Shown: positions 6,758-15,996, numbered from the stretch's first letter. The stretch is DNA of 24,746 bases from UMGS1474 sp050946775 (GCA_050946775.1 JBMNVL010000012.1:1-24746), one strand, 5' to 3'. Program-made: numbers and translations. The notes: generated from the letters alone by a model not told the origin.

Positions 6758-7189
6758 ATGCTGCGCGGTCGGTTTGAGCACAATATCGACGCCAAGGGGC
6801 GGGTATTTGTGCCGTCCAAGCTGCGGGAAAAGCTGGGCGAGAAATTCGTCGCGGCGGTCGCGTTCGACCGGTGCGTCAACCTGTACTCCGAGGAGCGGTG
6901 GGAACAGCTGCTGGCGTCCTTTGAGACTCTTCCGGCGGCCGAAGCGTTCGAATTGCAGCGGTATATGTCCTCCAACGCCACCGACGTGGCGATCGACGCG
7001 CAGGGACGCATTCTGCTGCCCCGGCATCTGCTTTCCTTCGCCGGTTTGGAAAAGGCGGCGCTGATCGTCGGCGCCGGCGACCGGGCGGAGATCTGGGATC
7101 CCGCGGCCTATGAGGAGGCCAACGCCCAGATGACGCCCGAAAAGGTCAAAGAGCAATTTATGAAACTCAGCGTCGCGCCCCGTGGATAA
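6758..7189 (+). CDS. mraZ: Transcriptional regulator MraZ
   Basis: A 143-residue DNA-binding protein, the usual family size, made of two SpoVT/AbrB-like halves. The first half has the signature DAKGRVFVPSKLR (about residues 11-23) and the second DAQGRILLPRHLL (about 77-89), where His replaces the usual Arg. MraZ binds direct repeats before its own operon and represses the dcw genes. It also has a reported antagonistic relation with RsmH. The ATG at 6758 is chosen because ACGGAGGG (6743-6750) lies 7 bases upstream and the protein starts in the family-typical way with MLRGRFEHNIDAKGR; longer in-frame extensions run into the operator. It is the first gene of the cluster and rsmH starts 4 bases after its stop. 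Confidence 0.96.
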   Translation: MLRGRFEHNIDAKGRVFVPSKLREKLGEKFVAAVAFDRCVNLYSEERWEQLLASFETLPAAEAFELQRYMSSNATDVAIDAQGRILLPRHLLSFAGLEKAALIVGAGDRAEIWDPAAYEEANAQMTPEKVKEQFMKLSVAPRG

Positions 7190-7193
7190 CGGT

Positions 7194-8132
7194 ATGGAGC
7201 GGACGTATCATATCCCGGTGCTGCTCGGGCCGGTGCTGGAGGCGCTGGCCATCCGGCCGGACGGGATCTACGTCGACGGTACCGCCGGCGGCGGCGGTCA
7301 CGCTTTCGCGATTGCGTCGCGGTTGAGCGGCGGCCGGCTGATCGCGCTGGACCAGGATCCCGACGCGGTGGCGGAAGCCTCCGAAAGGCTGAAGGGACTT
7401 CCCGCCGAAGTGGTGCAGAGCAATTTTGCGCAGATGGACCGGGTGCTGGCCGAACGGGGAATCGCCGGAGTGGACGGCGTGCTGCTGGATCTGGGGGTCT
7501 CGTCCCACCAGCTCGATACGCCTGAACGGGGTTTTTCCTACCACGCCGACGCGCCGCTGGATATGCGGATGAGCCAGTCCGGACCGGACGCCGCCTCGCT
7601 GGTGGCGACTCTGTCGGCCGAACAACTGGCGGAGATCTTTCAGACTTTCGGGGACGAGCCTTTCGCCCGCCCCATTGCCCGCGCCATCGTGCGGCAGCGG
7701 GAACAGACGCCCGTCGCCACCACCCTGCAGCTGGCGGAAATCGTCAAGGGAGCGGTGCCGGCGGCCGCCAGACGGGACGGCCATCCCGCCCGGCGGGTGT
7801 TTCAAGCGCTGCGCATCGCCGTCAACGACGAGATGGGCGCGCTCGACCGGGCGCTGAACGTCGCGTTCGATCAGCTCAAACCCGGCGGACGGCTGGCGGT
7901 GATCACCTTCCATTCGCTGGAGGACCGGCTGGTCAAGCAGCGGTTCGCCGCCTGGCGAAAGGGCTGTATCTGCCCGCCGGACTGCCCGGTCTGCCTGTGC
8001 GGGCGTACCCCGGCGGCCAAGCCTTGCGGCAAGCCGGCGGAGGCGACGCCGGCGGAGATCGCCGCCAACAAACGCGCCCGCAGCGCGAAGCTGCGGTGCG
8101 TGGGAAAGCGGCACGACCGGTACGAGGATTGA
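7194..8132 (+). CDS. rsmH: 16S rRNA (cytosine-1402-N4)-methyltransferase RsmH (MraW)
   Basis: An SAM-dependent methyltransferase that modifies C1402 of 16S rRNA in the decoding site. The 312 residues show the family start MERTYHIPVLLGPVL, the SAM-binding VDGTAGGGGHA, LLDLGVSSHQLD, ERGFSY and PLDMRM. They also show HPARRVFQALRIAVNDE, FHSLEDRLVKQRF and a Cys-rich stretch CICPPDCPVCLC before the C-terminal lysine/arginine tail. I chose the ATG at 7194, which aligns with the family start and suits translational coupling to the mraZ stop at 7189. A GTG at 7182 overlapping mraZ is the alternative. Neither start has a clear Shine-Dalgarno. Confidence 0.96.
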   Translation: MERTYHIPVLLGPVLEALAIRPDGIYVDGTAGGGGHAFAIASRLSGGRLIALDQDPDAVAEASERLKGLPAEVVQSNFAQMDRVLAERGIAGVDGVLLDLGVSSHQLDTPERGFSYHADAPLDMRMSQSGPDAASLVATLSAEQLAEIFQTFGDEPFARPIARAIVRQREQTPVATTLQLAEIVKGAVPAAARRDGHPARRVFQALRIAVNDEMGALDRALNVAFDQLKPGGRLAVITFHSLEDRLVKQRFAAWRKGCICPPDCPVCLCGRTPAAKPCGKPAEATPAEIAANKRARSAKLRCVGKRHDRYED

Positions 8133-8174
8133 TCCATTTCTCGACGAGATCACCATAGAAAGGAGCCGAGCTGT

Positions 8175-8678
8175 ATGGCGGCCAACCAATACGGGACAGA
8201 GGCCTACGAATTGTCCCTGTTTGAGCCGAGGAAGGCGAAAATCGTGGAATTGAAAACGAAAAAACCGAACAAAAAGCAAATCAAAGCCGCCAAACGGCGC
8301 GCCCGGCTGCAGAAGATCCTCAACGTTACGGTGATCGCGGCGGTGGCCGCCGTGGTGATCGGCTTTGTGGGCATTTCCCTGACCAGCCGGGTCCAGCTCA
8401 ACGAAATGAACGCCATCATCACCGCCCGCAACGAGGAATTGCAGACGCTCAAGGACGAGTACGAGCGGCTCAAGACCGAGCTGGCCAGCAAGACCTCGGC
8501 CCAGGCGGTGTCGGAGTATGCCGTCAACGAGCTGGGAATGCAGAAGATCGAGCCGCACCAGATCCAGTACATCACGGTGGAGGACGGCGATTCGGTGGAA
8601 ATCGCCAACGAGGACGATCAGAACGTGCTGCAAAAAATCGGCGCGGCAATTTCGGATTTCTTCGCATACCTGTTTTAA
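8175..8678 (+). CDS. ftsL: FtsL/DivIC-like septum protein
   Basis: A 167-residue bitopic membrane protein. A basic cytoplasmic N-terminus (lysine-rich, about residues 23-46) is followed by one membrane helix (about 48-70, VTVIAAVAAVVIGFVGI). A coiled-coil comes next (about 76-105, with NEELQTLKDEYERLKTELAS), then an acidic end. Position between rsmH and the class B PBP and this topology are those of FtsL, which with FtsQ/DivIB and DivIC activates FtsW and the septal PBP. Sequence identity in this family is always low, so the name rests mainly on synteny. GAAAGGAG lies 9-10 bases before the ATG. The acidic tail after the coiled-coil is somewhat longer than in short FtsL proteins. Confidence 0.85.
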   Translation: MAANQYGTEAYELSLFEPRKAKIVELKTKKPNKKQIKAAKRRARLQKILNVTVIAAVAAVVIGFVGISLTSRVQLNEMNAIITARNEELQTLKDEYERLKTELASKTSAQAVSEYAVNELGMQKIEPHQIQYITVEDGDSVEIANEDDQNVLQKIGAAISDFFAYLF

Positions 8679-8845
8679 CGTGAGAATAGATATAACAATG
8701 CCTGATAGTGCCGACGGACAGTCACCGACACGGTCGGGTGGCTTTGACGGGAGTTGGGATGGGACGATCTTGACTCTCGTTTTTTGCCTTATTTGCGTGG
8801 GGATTCACGCTGACCCACGGCGGCTTACGAAAGGACGGACGGAGC
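8679..8845 (+). other. 167-base gap between ftsL and the PBP gene with foldable segments
   Basis: This is the longest gap between the cluster's promoter-proximal genes. It holds an imperfect hairpin CACCGAC/GTCGGGTG around 8723-8740 and a weak stem GGGAGT/ACTCTC followed by GTTTTTTG (about 8750-8786). A third hairpin CGTGGG/CCCACG lies about 8796-8819. TTGACT at 8770 has no matching -10. It may be a partial attenuator, but nothing is certain. Confidence 0.35.
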
Positions 8846-11104
8846 ATGGCCAAACAGATCACGCCCACCACGACCACCACGCCCACCAAACAGATGCGCC
8901 GGCGTACCATCGCCATTATGGCGGTGCTGGCGCTGGTGGGCGCCGTCGTGATCGGCAAGCTGGCGATACTGCAGGTGGTCCAGACCGAGGATTGGCAAAA
9001 GCGCGCCATTTCTCAGCAGATGAGCGACAGCGTCATCTCGCCCAAGCGGGGCACCATTTTCGATCGCAATATGAACGAGCTGGCGGTCTCCTACGGGGTG
9101 TATACCGTCATCATGTCCCCCAAGCACATTGAGGACGACGACACCCGCCGGCTGATCGCCGACGATCTGTCCGAGATGCTGACGGTCGACCGGGATAAGC
9201 TGTACGAAAAGACCGGCAAGACCACCTCGGAGTACGAGGTGGTGGTCTCCAAGATCGAGCTGCCGCTGGCCACCACCCTGTCGGAATGGGTGAGCGAACA
9301 CAGCCTGACCAGCGTTTTGCGAATCATCCAGGACTACAAGCGGCGGTACCCGCAGGGATCGCTGCTCGCGCCGGTGCTGGGCTTTACCGGCACCGACAAC
9401 TACGGCCTGTACGGGCTGGAAGCGGAATACGAGACCGAACTGGCCGGCACCGCCGGACGGATCGTCACCGCCAAGGACGGCGGAGGCAACGAGCTGCCGT
9501 CGGGACTCAGCTTTGAAAAGACGGTCGACGCGCAGGACGGACGCAGTCTGGTGCTGACCATCGACCAGAACGTGCAGACCACCGCCGAGCGGTATCTCGA
9601 GCAGGCGGTGATCGAGACCGGCGCCCAAAACCGGGGCATCTGCATCATGCAGGACGTCAACACCGGCGCCATTCTCGCCATGGCCACCAAGGGAGATTTC
9701 GACCCCAACGATCCCTTTGAGGTGACCGATCCCACCCTGGCGGCGACCTTCGCCAAACTGTCGGGAGACGAAAAAGCGGCGGCCATCAAAAAAGCGCAGG
9801 AGACCCAGTGGACCAACAAGCCGGTGTCCGATTATTACGAGCCGGGCTCGGTGTTCAAGGTCTTCACCTCCGCCATGGCGCTGGAGGAAGGGCTGGTCAG
9901 CGAGTCGTCGACCTTCACCTGCACCGGTGAGCAGGTCTACTACGGCGTGTCGATCAAATGCCACGTCTATCCCTCCGGCCACGGCACCCAGGCGTTCCCG
10001 CAGTGCATTTCCACCTCCTGCAACCCGGCGTTCGCCCAACTGGCCGAGCGGATCGGGCCCAATCTGTTCTTCAAATACTATACCGGCTTCGGGTTTACCC
10101 AGCGCACCGGCATCGATATGCTCAGCGAAGCGCCCATTTCGGCCGGGCTGTATTACGACGCCGAGCATCTCGGCCCGCTGGAGCTGCCCTCGGAAGCGAT
10201 CGGGCAGACCTTCAAGATCACCCCCATCCAGCTGATCAACGCCATGTCGGCGGTCGCCAACGGCGGCAAGCTGATGAAGCCCTACGTCGTCCAGCAGGTG
10301 CTCGACCGGGACGGCAACGTCATCCACAACACCGCGCCGCAGATGGTGCGCCAGGTGATCTCGGCGTCCACCTCCAAGCGGCTGTCGGCAATGCTGGATA
10401 CCTCGGTCAACGCCGGCTCGAAAAACGCCTACGTGGCGGGTTACCGGGTCGCCGGCAAGACCGGCACCTCCGACCAGACCGAAAAGCTGGTCAGCACCGG
10501 CGTCAACGAGGTGTGGGCGTCCTTTGCCGGCTACGCTCCGTCGGACGATCCGCAGGTGGCGATCCTGGTGATTTTGGATCAGCCCCAGTGCGCGGTGCGG
10601 TACGGCGGCACCATTTCGGCGCCGGTCGCCCAAAAGGTGCTGACCGAAGCGCTGCCGTATCTCGGGATCGAGCCGCAGTACACCGCCGAGGAGCTGGCGA
10701 GCATGAACCGGATCACCCCCAACGTGGTGGGGGATTCGGTCTCCACCGCTCAAAGCAAGATCACGGCGCAGTCGCTGACCTGCAAGGTCGTGGGCAACGG
10801 CAGCACCGTCGCCGCACAGGTGCCCGAGGGTGGCTCCACCATTCCGCAAAACGGCGTGGTGGTCATCTACACCGAAAAGGGCGGCGCCGACGACGATCTG
10901 GTCACCGTGCCCGATTTCTCCGGCTGCACCCTGTCCCAGGCCAACGCGCTGGCGGCGGACTACGGGCTAAACCTGCAGATCCAGGGCGTTACCGAGGAAA
11001 GCGGTACGGTGCTGGCGCAGCGCCAGAGCGTGGATCCCGGTCAGCGGGTGACCCGCGGCACCATCGTGACGGTGGAATTCGTGTATCAGGACAACATCGC
11101 GTAA
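8846..11104 (+). CDS. Class B penicillin-binding protein (septal transpeptidase) with two PASTA domains
   Basis: A 752-residue D,D-transpeptidase that cross-links peptidoglycan outside the membrane, as the partner of FtsW. A short Thr-rich cytoplasmic start is followed by one membrane helix (about 20-45). The dimerisation/pedestal region has SPKRGTIFDRN (about 65-75). The transpeptidase domain carries all three motifs: SVFK (catalytic S335, K338), SCN (391-393) and KTG (538-540). Two PASTA domains end the protein (about 628-690 and 692-750, with PNVVGDS and VPDFSGC starts). The layout fits both PBP2B (two PASTA) and SpoVD (one PASTA in B. subtilis). With only one such gene in the cluster, I leave the symbol open between ftsI/pbpB and spoVD. 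AAAGGA lies 10 bases before the ATG. Confidence 0.94.
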   Translation: MAKQITPTTTTTPTKQMRRRTIAIMAVLALVGAVVIGKLAILQVVQTEDWQKRAISQQMSDSVISPKRGTIFDRNMNELAVSYGVYTVIMSPKHIEDDDTRRLIADDLSEMLTVDRDKLYEKTGKTTSEYEVVVSKIELPLATTLSEWVSEHSLTSVLRIIQDYKRRYPQGSLLAPVLGFTGTDNYGLYGLEAEYETELAGTAGRIVTAKDGGGNELPSGLSFEKTVDAQDGRSLVLTIDQNVQTTAERYLEQAVIETGAQNRGICIMQDVNTGAILAMATKGDFDPNDPFEVTDPTLAATFAKLSGDEKAAAIKKAQETQWTNKPVSDYYEPGSVFKVFTSAMALEEGLVSESSTFTCTGEQVYYGVSIKCHVYPSGHGTQAFPQCISTSCNPAFAQLAERIGPNLFFKYYTGFGFTQRTGIDMLSEAPISAGLYYDAEHLGPLELPSEAIGQTFKITPIQLINAMSAVANGGKLMKPYVVQQVLDRDGNVIHNTAPQMVRQVISASTSKRLSAMLDTSVNAGSKNAYVAGYRVAGKTGTSDQTEKLVSTGVNEVWASFAGYAPSDDPQVAILVILDQPQCAVRYGGTISAPVAQKVLTEALPYLGIEPQYTAEELASMNRITPNVVGDSVSTAQSKITAQSLTCKVVGNGSTVAAQVPEGGSTIPQNGVVVIYTEKGGADDDLVTVPDFSGCTLSQANALAADYGLNLQIQGVTEESGTVLAQRQSVDPGQRVTRGTIVTVEFVYQDNIA

Positions 11105-11140
11105 CAGCGTTTCTCATCTATTGAAAGGCGGATCAAAAGC

Positions 11141-12574
11141 ATGACGATTCAGGAATTGATGGCGGATACCGGGGCGGTCACCACCCTGACCGCGACGGTC
11201 GAGGGGATCACCTGCGATTCCCGCAAGGTGGGCCCGGGGTGGGTCTTTGTGTGCATCCGGGGCACCGCGTCCGACGGCCACGACTACGCCGCCGGGGCGG
11301 TAAAGGCCGGCGCCGCGGCGGTGGTGACCCAGCGGGATCTCGGCTTGCCCGGTCAGATCCTGGTGCCGTCGACCCGCCACGCCTGGGCGATGATGTGCGC
11401 CAACTGGTTCGGCCGTCCCTCCCGGCGGCTTCATCTGATCGGCATCACCGGCACCAACGGCAAGACCACGGTGTCCTATCTGCTCAAATCCATTCTGGAG
11501 CAAAACGGGTACAAGACCGGTCTGGTCGGCACCATCCAGAATATGATCGGCGAGCGGGTACTGCCCTCGGGGCATACCACGCCCGATCCCTACGATCTGC
11601 AAAGCATGTTTTCCCTGATGGTGGCCGAGGGCTGCGCCTACGCGGTGATGGAGGTCTCCTCTCACGCGCTGGATCAGGGACGGGTGGACGGCTGCCGGTT
11701 CGACGCCGCCGTGTTCACCAACCTGACGCAGGATCATCTCGATTATCACGGCACCATGGAAAATTACCGGGACGCCAAGAAAAAGCTCTTTACGATGTGC
11801 GAAAAGGGGATCGTCAATCTCGATGATCCGGCGTCCGGCGCCATGCGGGAGGGGATGGATTGTCCCTTCACCACCTTCTCGGTGGGCAACGACGAGGCGG
11901 ATTTTACCGCCCGCAACATCCGCAAGCGCCCCGACGGGGTGGATTTCGAACTGGTCGGGTTCGGGGAGATCGACCGGGTGCGCCTGGCGATCCCCGGCGA
12001 TTTCTCGGTCTACAACGCCATGGCGGCGGCTTCCTGCGCGCTGGCGATCGGGCTGCCCTTTGAGGCGGTGTCCCGGGCGCTGTCGGCCTGCAAGGGGGTC
12101 AAGGGCCGCGCCGAGATCGTGCCGGTCGAGCGGGATTTCACCGTGGTGATCGACTACGCCCATACCCCAGACGGACTGGAAAACATCTGCCGCACCATGA
12201 AGGAATGCGCCGCCGGACGGCTGGTGGTGCTGTTTGGCTGCGGCGGTGACCGGGATAAGACCAAACGCCCCAAAATGGGCGCCATCGCGGCGAAGTACGC
12301 CGATTTCTGCATCGTGACGTCGGATAATCCCCGCACCGAGGATCCCGCCGCCATCATCGGGGAGATCCTGGCCGGTATGCCGGCTGACGCGCCCCGGACG
12401 GTGATCGAAAACCGGGTGGAGGCCATCCGCTGGGCGATCGCCAACGCCCGCCCGGGCGATACCCTGCTTCTGGCCGGGAAAGGGCACGAGACCTACCAGG
12501 TGCTCAAGGACGGGGTGATCCACCTCGACGAGCGGGAAGTGATCGCCGAGGCGTTGAAAGAGGGGAATCGTTAA
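11141..12574 (+). CDS. murE: UDP-MurNAc-tripeptide synthetase, meso-diaminopimelate-adding
   Basis: Cytoplasmic Mur ligase that adds meso-diaminopimelate to UDP-MurNAc-L-Ala-D-Glu using ATP. The 477 residues show three Mur ligase domains. The N-terminal domain has DSRKVGPGWVF. The central ATPase has GITGTNGKTT (P-loop residues 104-109), the HTTPDP loop, MEVSSHAL, TNLTQDHLDYH and the likely carbamylated lysine in YRDAKKKLF. The C-terminal domain has DYAHTPDGL and GCGGDRDKTKRP. The DNPR motif (395-398, in TSDNPRTEDP) is the known marker for meso-diaminopimelate rather than lysine, so the wall is of A1-gamma type. The mraY start codon follows the stop with no gap, so the two are translationally coupled. 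GAAAGG precedes the ATG. Confidence 0.96.
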   Translation: MTIQELMADTGAVTTLTATVEGITCDSRKVGPGWVFVCIRGTASDGHDYAAGAVKAGAAAVVTQRDLGLPGQILVPSTRHAWAMMCANWFGRPSRRLHLIGITGTNGKTTVSYLLKSILEQNGYKTGLVGTIQNMIGERVLPSGHTTPDPYDLQSMFSLMVAEGCAYAVMEVSSHALDQGRVDGCRFDAAVFTNLTQDHLDYHGTMENYRDAKKKLFTMCEKGIVNLDDPASGAMREGMDCPFTTFSVGNDEADFTARNIRKRPDGVDFELVGFGEIDRVRLAIPGDFSVYNAMAAASCALAIGLPFEAVSRALSACKGVKGRAEIVPVERDFTVVIDYAHTPDGLENICRTMKECAAGRLVVLFGCGGDRDKTKRPKMGAIAAKYADFCIVTSDNPRTEDPAAIIGEILAGMPADAPRTVIENRVEAIRWAIANARPGDTLLLAGKGHETYQVLKDGVIHLDEREVIAEALKEGNR

Positions 12575-13594
12575 ATGAATCTGGCAACCGTTTTGACCCT
12601 GTCGCTGACGGGGTTGGGCGCTTTTTTGATCGCGGCGCTGATCGGCCGGTGGATGATCCCGGTGCTGCACAAATGGAAATTCGGACAGACCATCCGGGAC
12701 ATCGGTCCGTCCTGGCACAAAAACAAACAGGGCACGCCCACCATGGGCGGGCTGATCTTCATCGCCGCCTGGGTGTTGGCGCTGGTGGCGGGCAGCGTGG
12801 CGCTGGCGCTGATCGGCGCCGCCAGCATGACCCAGTGGCTGCGCACCTACGGCAGCCCGTTGCTGCTGGCGCTGGGCTGCGGCGCCATCGGCTTCGCCGA
12901 CGATTACATCAAGGTAATCAAAAAACGCAACCTCGGTCTGACCGGCCGGCAAAAGCTGCTGGCACAGCTTTTGGTGGCGGCGGCCTACGCGGCGGCGCTG
13001 TTCGCCGAGCACGGCGGCAGTCCCCAGATGCTGGTGCCCTTCGTGGGCCGGGTGGATCTGGGACTGTGGATCGTGCCCATCGTTATTTTCGTGGTGGTGG
13101 GCACCACCAACGCCACCAACCTCACCGACGGGGTGGACGGTCTGTGCGGATCGGTCACCTTCGTGGCGGCGCTGTTTTTCGTTGCCGTGGGCTGCGTCGG
13201 TTATCAATGGGGACTGGTGAGCTACGGACTGATCGCGGCGGCTCTGGCCGGCGCTCTGGCCGGATTTTTGCTGTACAATCTCCACCCCGCGCGGGTGTTT
13301 ATGGGGGATACCGGATCGCTGTTCATCGGCGGCGTGTTGTGCGCGCTGGCCTTTGAAATGGAGATCCCGCTGCTGCTGATCCCGGTGGGGATCGTCTACA
13401 TCGCCGAGACGCTGTCGGTGATGCTGCAGGTGTCCTATTTCAAACTGACCCACGGCAAGCGCCTGTTCAAGATGAGCCCGCTGCACCATCACTTCGAGCT
13501 GTCGGGCTGGAGCGAGAACAAGATCGTCGGCGTGTTCAGCTTTTTGACGCTGATCGGCGGCGCCGCGGCGCTGCTGCTGTACGTTTACGCTTGA
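12575..13594 (+). CDS. mraY: Phospho-N-acetylmuramoyl-pentapeptide transferase
   Basis: Integral membrane enzyme that moves phospho-MurNAc-pentapeptide from UDP to undecaprenyl phosphate, forming lipid I. The 339 residues have about ten membrane helices. Diagnostic motifs are present: GTPTMGG (about 53-59), the aspartate pair in GFADDYIKV (109-110), NATNLTDGVDGL (179-190), MGDTGS (243-248) and the histidine cluster LHHHFE (303-308). It starts directly after the murE stop. murF and murD, often next to mraY in other bacteria, are not adjacent here; ftsW follows after 25 bases. Confidence 0.97.
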   Translation: MNLATVLTLSLTGLGAFLIAALIGRWMIPVLHKWKFGQTIRDIGPSWHKNKQGTPTMGGLIFIAAWVLALVAGSVALALIGAASMTQWLRTYGSPLLLALGCGAIGFADDYIKVIKKRNLGLTGRQKLLAQLLVAAAYAAALFAEHGGSPQMLVPFVGRVDLGLWIVPIVIFVVVGTTNATNLTDGVDGLCGSVTFVAALFFVAVGCVGYQWGLVSYGLIAAALAGALAGFLLYNLHPARVFMGDTGSLFIGGVLCALAFEMEIPLLLIPVGIVYIAETLSVMLQVSYFKLTHGKRLFKMSPLHHHFELSGWSENKIVGVFSFLTLIGGAAALLLYVYA

Positions 13595-13619
13595 TATTTT
13601 ACTGGAAAGGGACGGTAGT

Positions 13620-14789
13620 ATGACCGCGAACCAGACGGCGAGAGCCCCGCGGACCCGGTCGACCCGCCGGCAGGGGCTGTTTTTCACCAAAGGCGGGATG
13701 GATATGCCCTTTTTCGTGATCCTGCTGGCGGTGCTGGCGGTGGGATTGATCTGCCTGTATTCCGCCAGCTACGCCTACGCCTACTCCCAAAACGACGGCG
13801 ACAGTTATTTTTACATCAGCAAGCAGCTGCTCTTCGCGCTGGGCGGTATCGTCGCCATGGTGGCGGTGTCCTACGTCAACTACCAGATCTGGCACCGGCT
13901 GGCCATCCCGTTGATGGGGATCGCGGTGATCCTGCTGGTGGTGGTGCTGCTTTTGCCGGCGCAAAACGGGATCCACCGCTGGATCCGGATGCCCGGCATC
14001 CAGTTCCAGCCGTCGGAGATCGCCAAATTCGCTTTGATTTTGCTGTTCGCGCATTTGATTTCGCTCAACCACAAGCGGATGAACACCTTCAAAAACGGCT
14101 TTGTGCCCTTTTTGCTGATCCTCGGCGTGGTCTGCTTTTTGGTTTTCGAGGAGCCGCATCTGTCGGGCACCATGCTGCTGCTTTCGATCGGGCTGGTGAT
14201 GATGTACGTCGGCGGGACGCGCCGGATCTATCTGGCGGGAATCATCCTGCTGGGCGCCGCGGCGGTGTTTTTGATGGTCGGCGTAATGGGCTACGAGCAG
14301 GACCGCATCGCCGTGTGGCGTGACCCGCTGGGGGTGTTCGAGGTCGACCGCGACCAGGCCTGGCAGACGGTGCAGTCGCTGTACGCCATCGGCTCAGGCG
14401 GGCTGATGGGGCAGGGACTGGGCAATTCCCGCCAAAAACACCTGTTTTTGCCCGAGCCGCAAAACGATTTCATCTTCTCGGTGATCTGCGAGGAGCTGGG
14501 GCTGATCGGCGCCGTCCTCGTGATCGCGTTGTTCGGTCTGCTGGTATGGCGGGGCTTCGTCATCGGAATGCGGGCCAAGGACAAATTCGGCTCGATGCTG
14601 GCCATCGGCCTGACCGCCCAGGTGGGCATCCAGGTGCTGCTCAACATCGCCGTGGTCACCAACACCATCCCCAACACCGGTATTTCGCTGCCCTTCTTCA
14701 GCTATGGAGGCACCTCGCTGATGATGCTGCTGGCGCAGATGGGGATCGTGCTGTCGATCTCCCGGCAGAGCCACGTCAAAGAGGAATGA
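13620..14789 (+). CDS. ftsW: Septal peptidoglycan glycosyltransferase FtsW (SEDS family)
   Basis: Polytopic membrane glycosyltransferase that polymerises lipid II at the septum together with the class B PBP encoded upstream. The 389 residues start with a basic cytoplasmic tail, then about ten helices from residue 29. SEDS family features are seen: SAS after helix 1, RWIRMPGIQFQPSEIAKF (about 120-137), EPHLSGT (178-184), GSGGLMGQGLG (258-268) and PEPQNDFIF. In that last motif D283 corresponds to the essential aspartate of RodA/FtsW. The C-terminal NTIPNTGISLPFFSYGGTSL is also present. AAAGGGACGG precedes the ATG. FtsW is favoured over RodA by its position between mraY and murG. Confidence 0.95.
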   Translation: MTANQTARAPRTRSTRRQGLFFTKGGMDMPFFVILLAVLAVGLICLYSASYAYAYSQNDGDSYFYISKQLLFALGGIVAMVAVSYVNYQIWHRLAIPLMGIAVILLVVVLLLPAQNGIHRWIRMPGIQFQPSEIAKFALILLFAHLISLNHKRMNTFKNGFVPFLLILGVVCFLVFEEPHLSGTMLLLSIGLVMMYVGGTRRIYLAGIILLGAAAVFLMVGVMGYEQDRIAVWRDPLGVFEVDRDQAWQTVQSLYAIGSGGLMGQGLGNSRQKHLFLPEPQNDFIFSVICEELGLIGAVLVIALFGLLVWRGFVIGMRAKDKFGSMLAIGLTAQVGIQVLLNIAVVTNTIPNTGISLPFFSYGGTSLMMLLAQMGIVLSISRQSHVKEE

Positions 14790-14802
14790 GGAGGATCACA
14801 CG

Positions 14803-15933
14803 ATGCGGGTACTGATGACCGGAGGCGGCACGGCGGGGCATATCAACCCGGCGCTGGCCATTGCCGATAAGATCAAAGCCGAACGCCCTGACGCCGAGAT
14901 TCTGTTCGTCGGCGCCAAAGGGCGGATGGAGACGGTGCTGGTGCCAAAGGCGGGCTATCCCATCCGCACTATTGACGTGCAGGGCTTTCAGCGCCGGCTG
15001 AGCGTCAAAAATATCGGGCGCAACGTCAAGGCCGCCGTTCACGCGGTCACCTCCGGCTTTTCGGCCGGGCGGATCATCAAGGATTTTCGCCCCGATATCG
15101 CCATCGGCACCGGCGGCTACGTCAGCGGTCCGGTGCTGCGCAAGGCGGCGAAGATGGGCATTCCGGTGCTCACCCACGAATCCAACGCTCTGCCGGGCGT
15201 TACCGTGAAAATGCTGGCGCGGTACGCCGCGGCGACCATGGTCGCCAACGAAGCGGCGCGCCGTCATCTGCCCGACGACGTGCGGGTGGTCATTACCGGC
15301 AACCCGCTGCGGCCGGGCTTCGTCGCGGCCGACCGGGAGCAGGCCCGCCGTGAACTGGGGCTGGACGAGCGGCCGCTGGTGCTCTCCTTCGGCGGCAGTC
15401 TGGGTGCGCCGGCGCTCAACGAGGCGATGCTCTACGTGATGGAAAAAAGCGCCGCCGACGGCGGGATCCAGCATATCCACGCGGTGGGCAAAGCGGCCGG
15501 CGCCTACCCGGCGTTTTGCCGGCGGATGACCGCCAAAGGACTGCCGCTTGACAAAAACGGCTTTTCCGTGCGAGAATATATCGACGATATGCCCCGCTGC
15601 ATGGCGGCGGCCGATCTGGTGATCTGCCGGTGCGGCGCCATGACGCTCAGCGAATTGCCGGCGGCGGGCAAACCCTCGATTTTGATCCCGTCGCCCTATG
15701 TGGCGGAAAACCACCAGTATCACAACGCCATGGCGCTGGTCAATCGCGGCGCGGCGCGCTGCATCGAGGAAAAGGATCTGACCGGGGAGTCGCTGTGGGC
15801 GGCGGTGCGGGAATTGGTGACAAAACCCGATACTCTGTCTCAAATGGGCGACGCCGCCCGTCGCGCCGCCATTCTGGACGCCGACGAGCGGATCTGGAGG
15901 GTCATCCGGGAAGTGCTGGGCGAGAAAGAATAA
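14803..15933 (+). CDS. murG: UDP-GlcNAc:lipid I N-acetylglucosaminyltransferase
   Basis: Membrane-associated GT-B glycosyltransferase that adds GlcNAc to lipid I, making lipid II. The 376 residues include the N-terminal GGGTAGHINPALAIA (about 8-22), GTGGYVSGPVL (about 103-113), HESNALPG and GNPLRPGF. The nucleotide-binding half has LSFGGSLGAPALNEA, CRCGAMTLSELPAAGKPSIL and PSPYVAENHQYHNA. The ribosome binding site GAGGAGG overlaps the ftsW stop codon, with the ATG 13 bases after that stop. A long hairpin separates it from murA. Confidence 0.95.
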   Translation: MRVLMTGGGTAGHINPALAIADKIKAERPDAEILFVGAKGRMETVLVPKAGYPIRTIDVQGFQRRLSVKNIGRNVKAAVHAVTSGFSAGRIIKDFRPDIAIGTGGYVSGPVLRKAAKMGIPVLTHESNALPGVTVKMLARYAAATMVANEAARRHLPDDVRVVITGNPLRPGFVAADREQARRELGLDERPLVLSFGGSLGAPALNEAMLYVMEKSAADGGIQHIHAVGKAAGAYPAFCRRMTAKGLPLDKNGFSVREYIDDMPRCMAAADLVICRCGAMTLSELPAAGKPSILIPSPYVAENHQYHNAMALVNRGAARCIEEKDLTGESLWAAVRELVTKPDTLSQMGDAARRAAILDADERIWRVIREVLGEKE

Positions 15934-15936
15934 CCC

Positions 15937-15996
15937 CACCCTCTTTTTCGGCATAGAATGGGCTGTAAAAAAGCCACATTCCGAAAAAGAGGGGTG
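15937..15996 (+). promoter_or_regulatory. Long hairpin that buries the murA ribosome binding site
   Basis: CACCCTCTTTTTCGG (15937-15951) pairs with CCGAAAAAGAGGGGTG (15981-15996) with one bulge. The inside continues pairing (AATG with CATT, GGCT with AGCC) around a short A-rich loop. The murA Shine-Dalgarno AGAGGGG (15988-15994) lies inside the right arm. There is no U-tract after the hairpin, so a simple terminator is unlikely. Translational control or transcript-end protection is more likely. Confidence 0.6.

Noticed and set aside
11114..13690. Long open frame of 858 codons antisense to murE and mraY
   Set aside because: It lies opposite two clear enzymes. In GC-rich DNA the antisense frame is often open. 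The translation is His/Arg/Gly-rich with no motifs.
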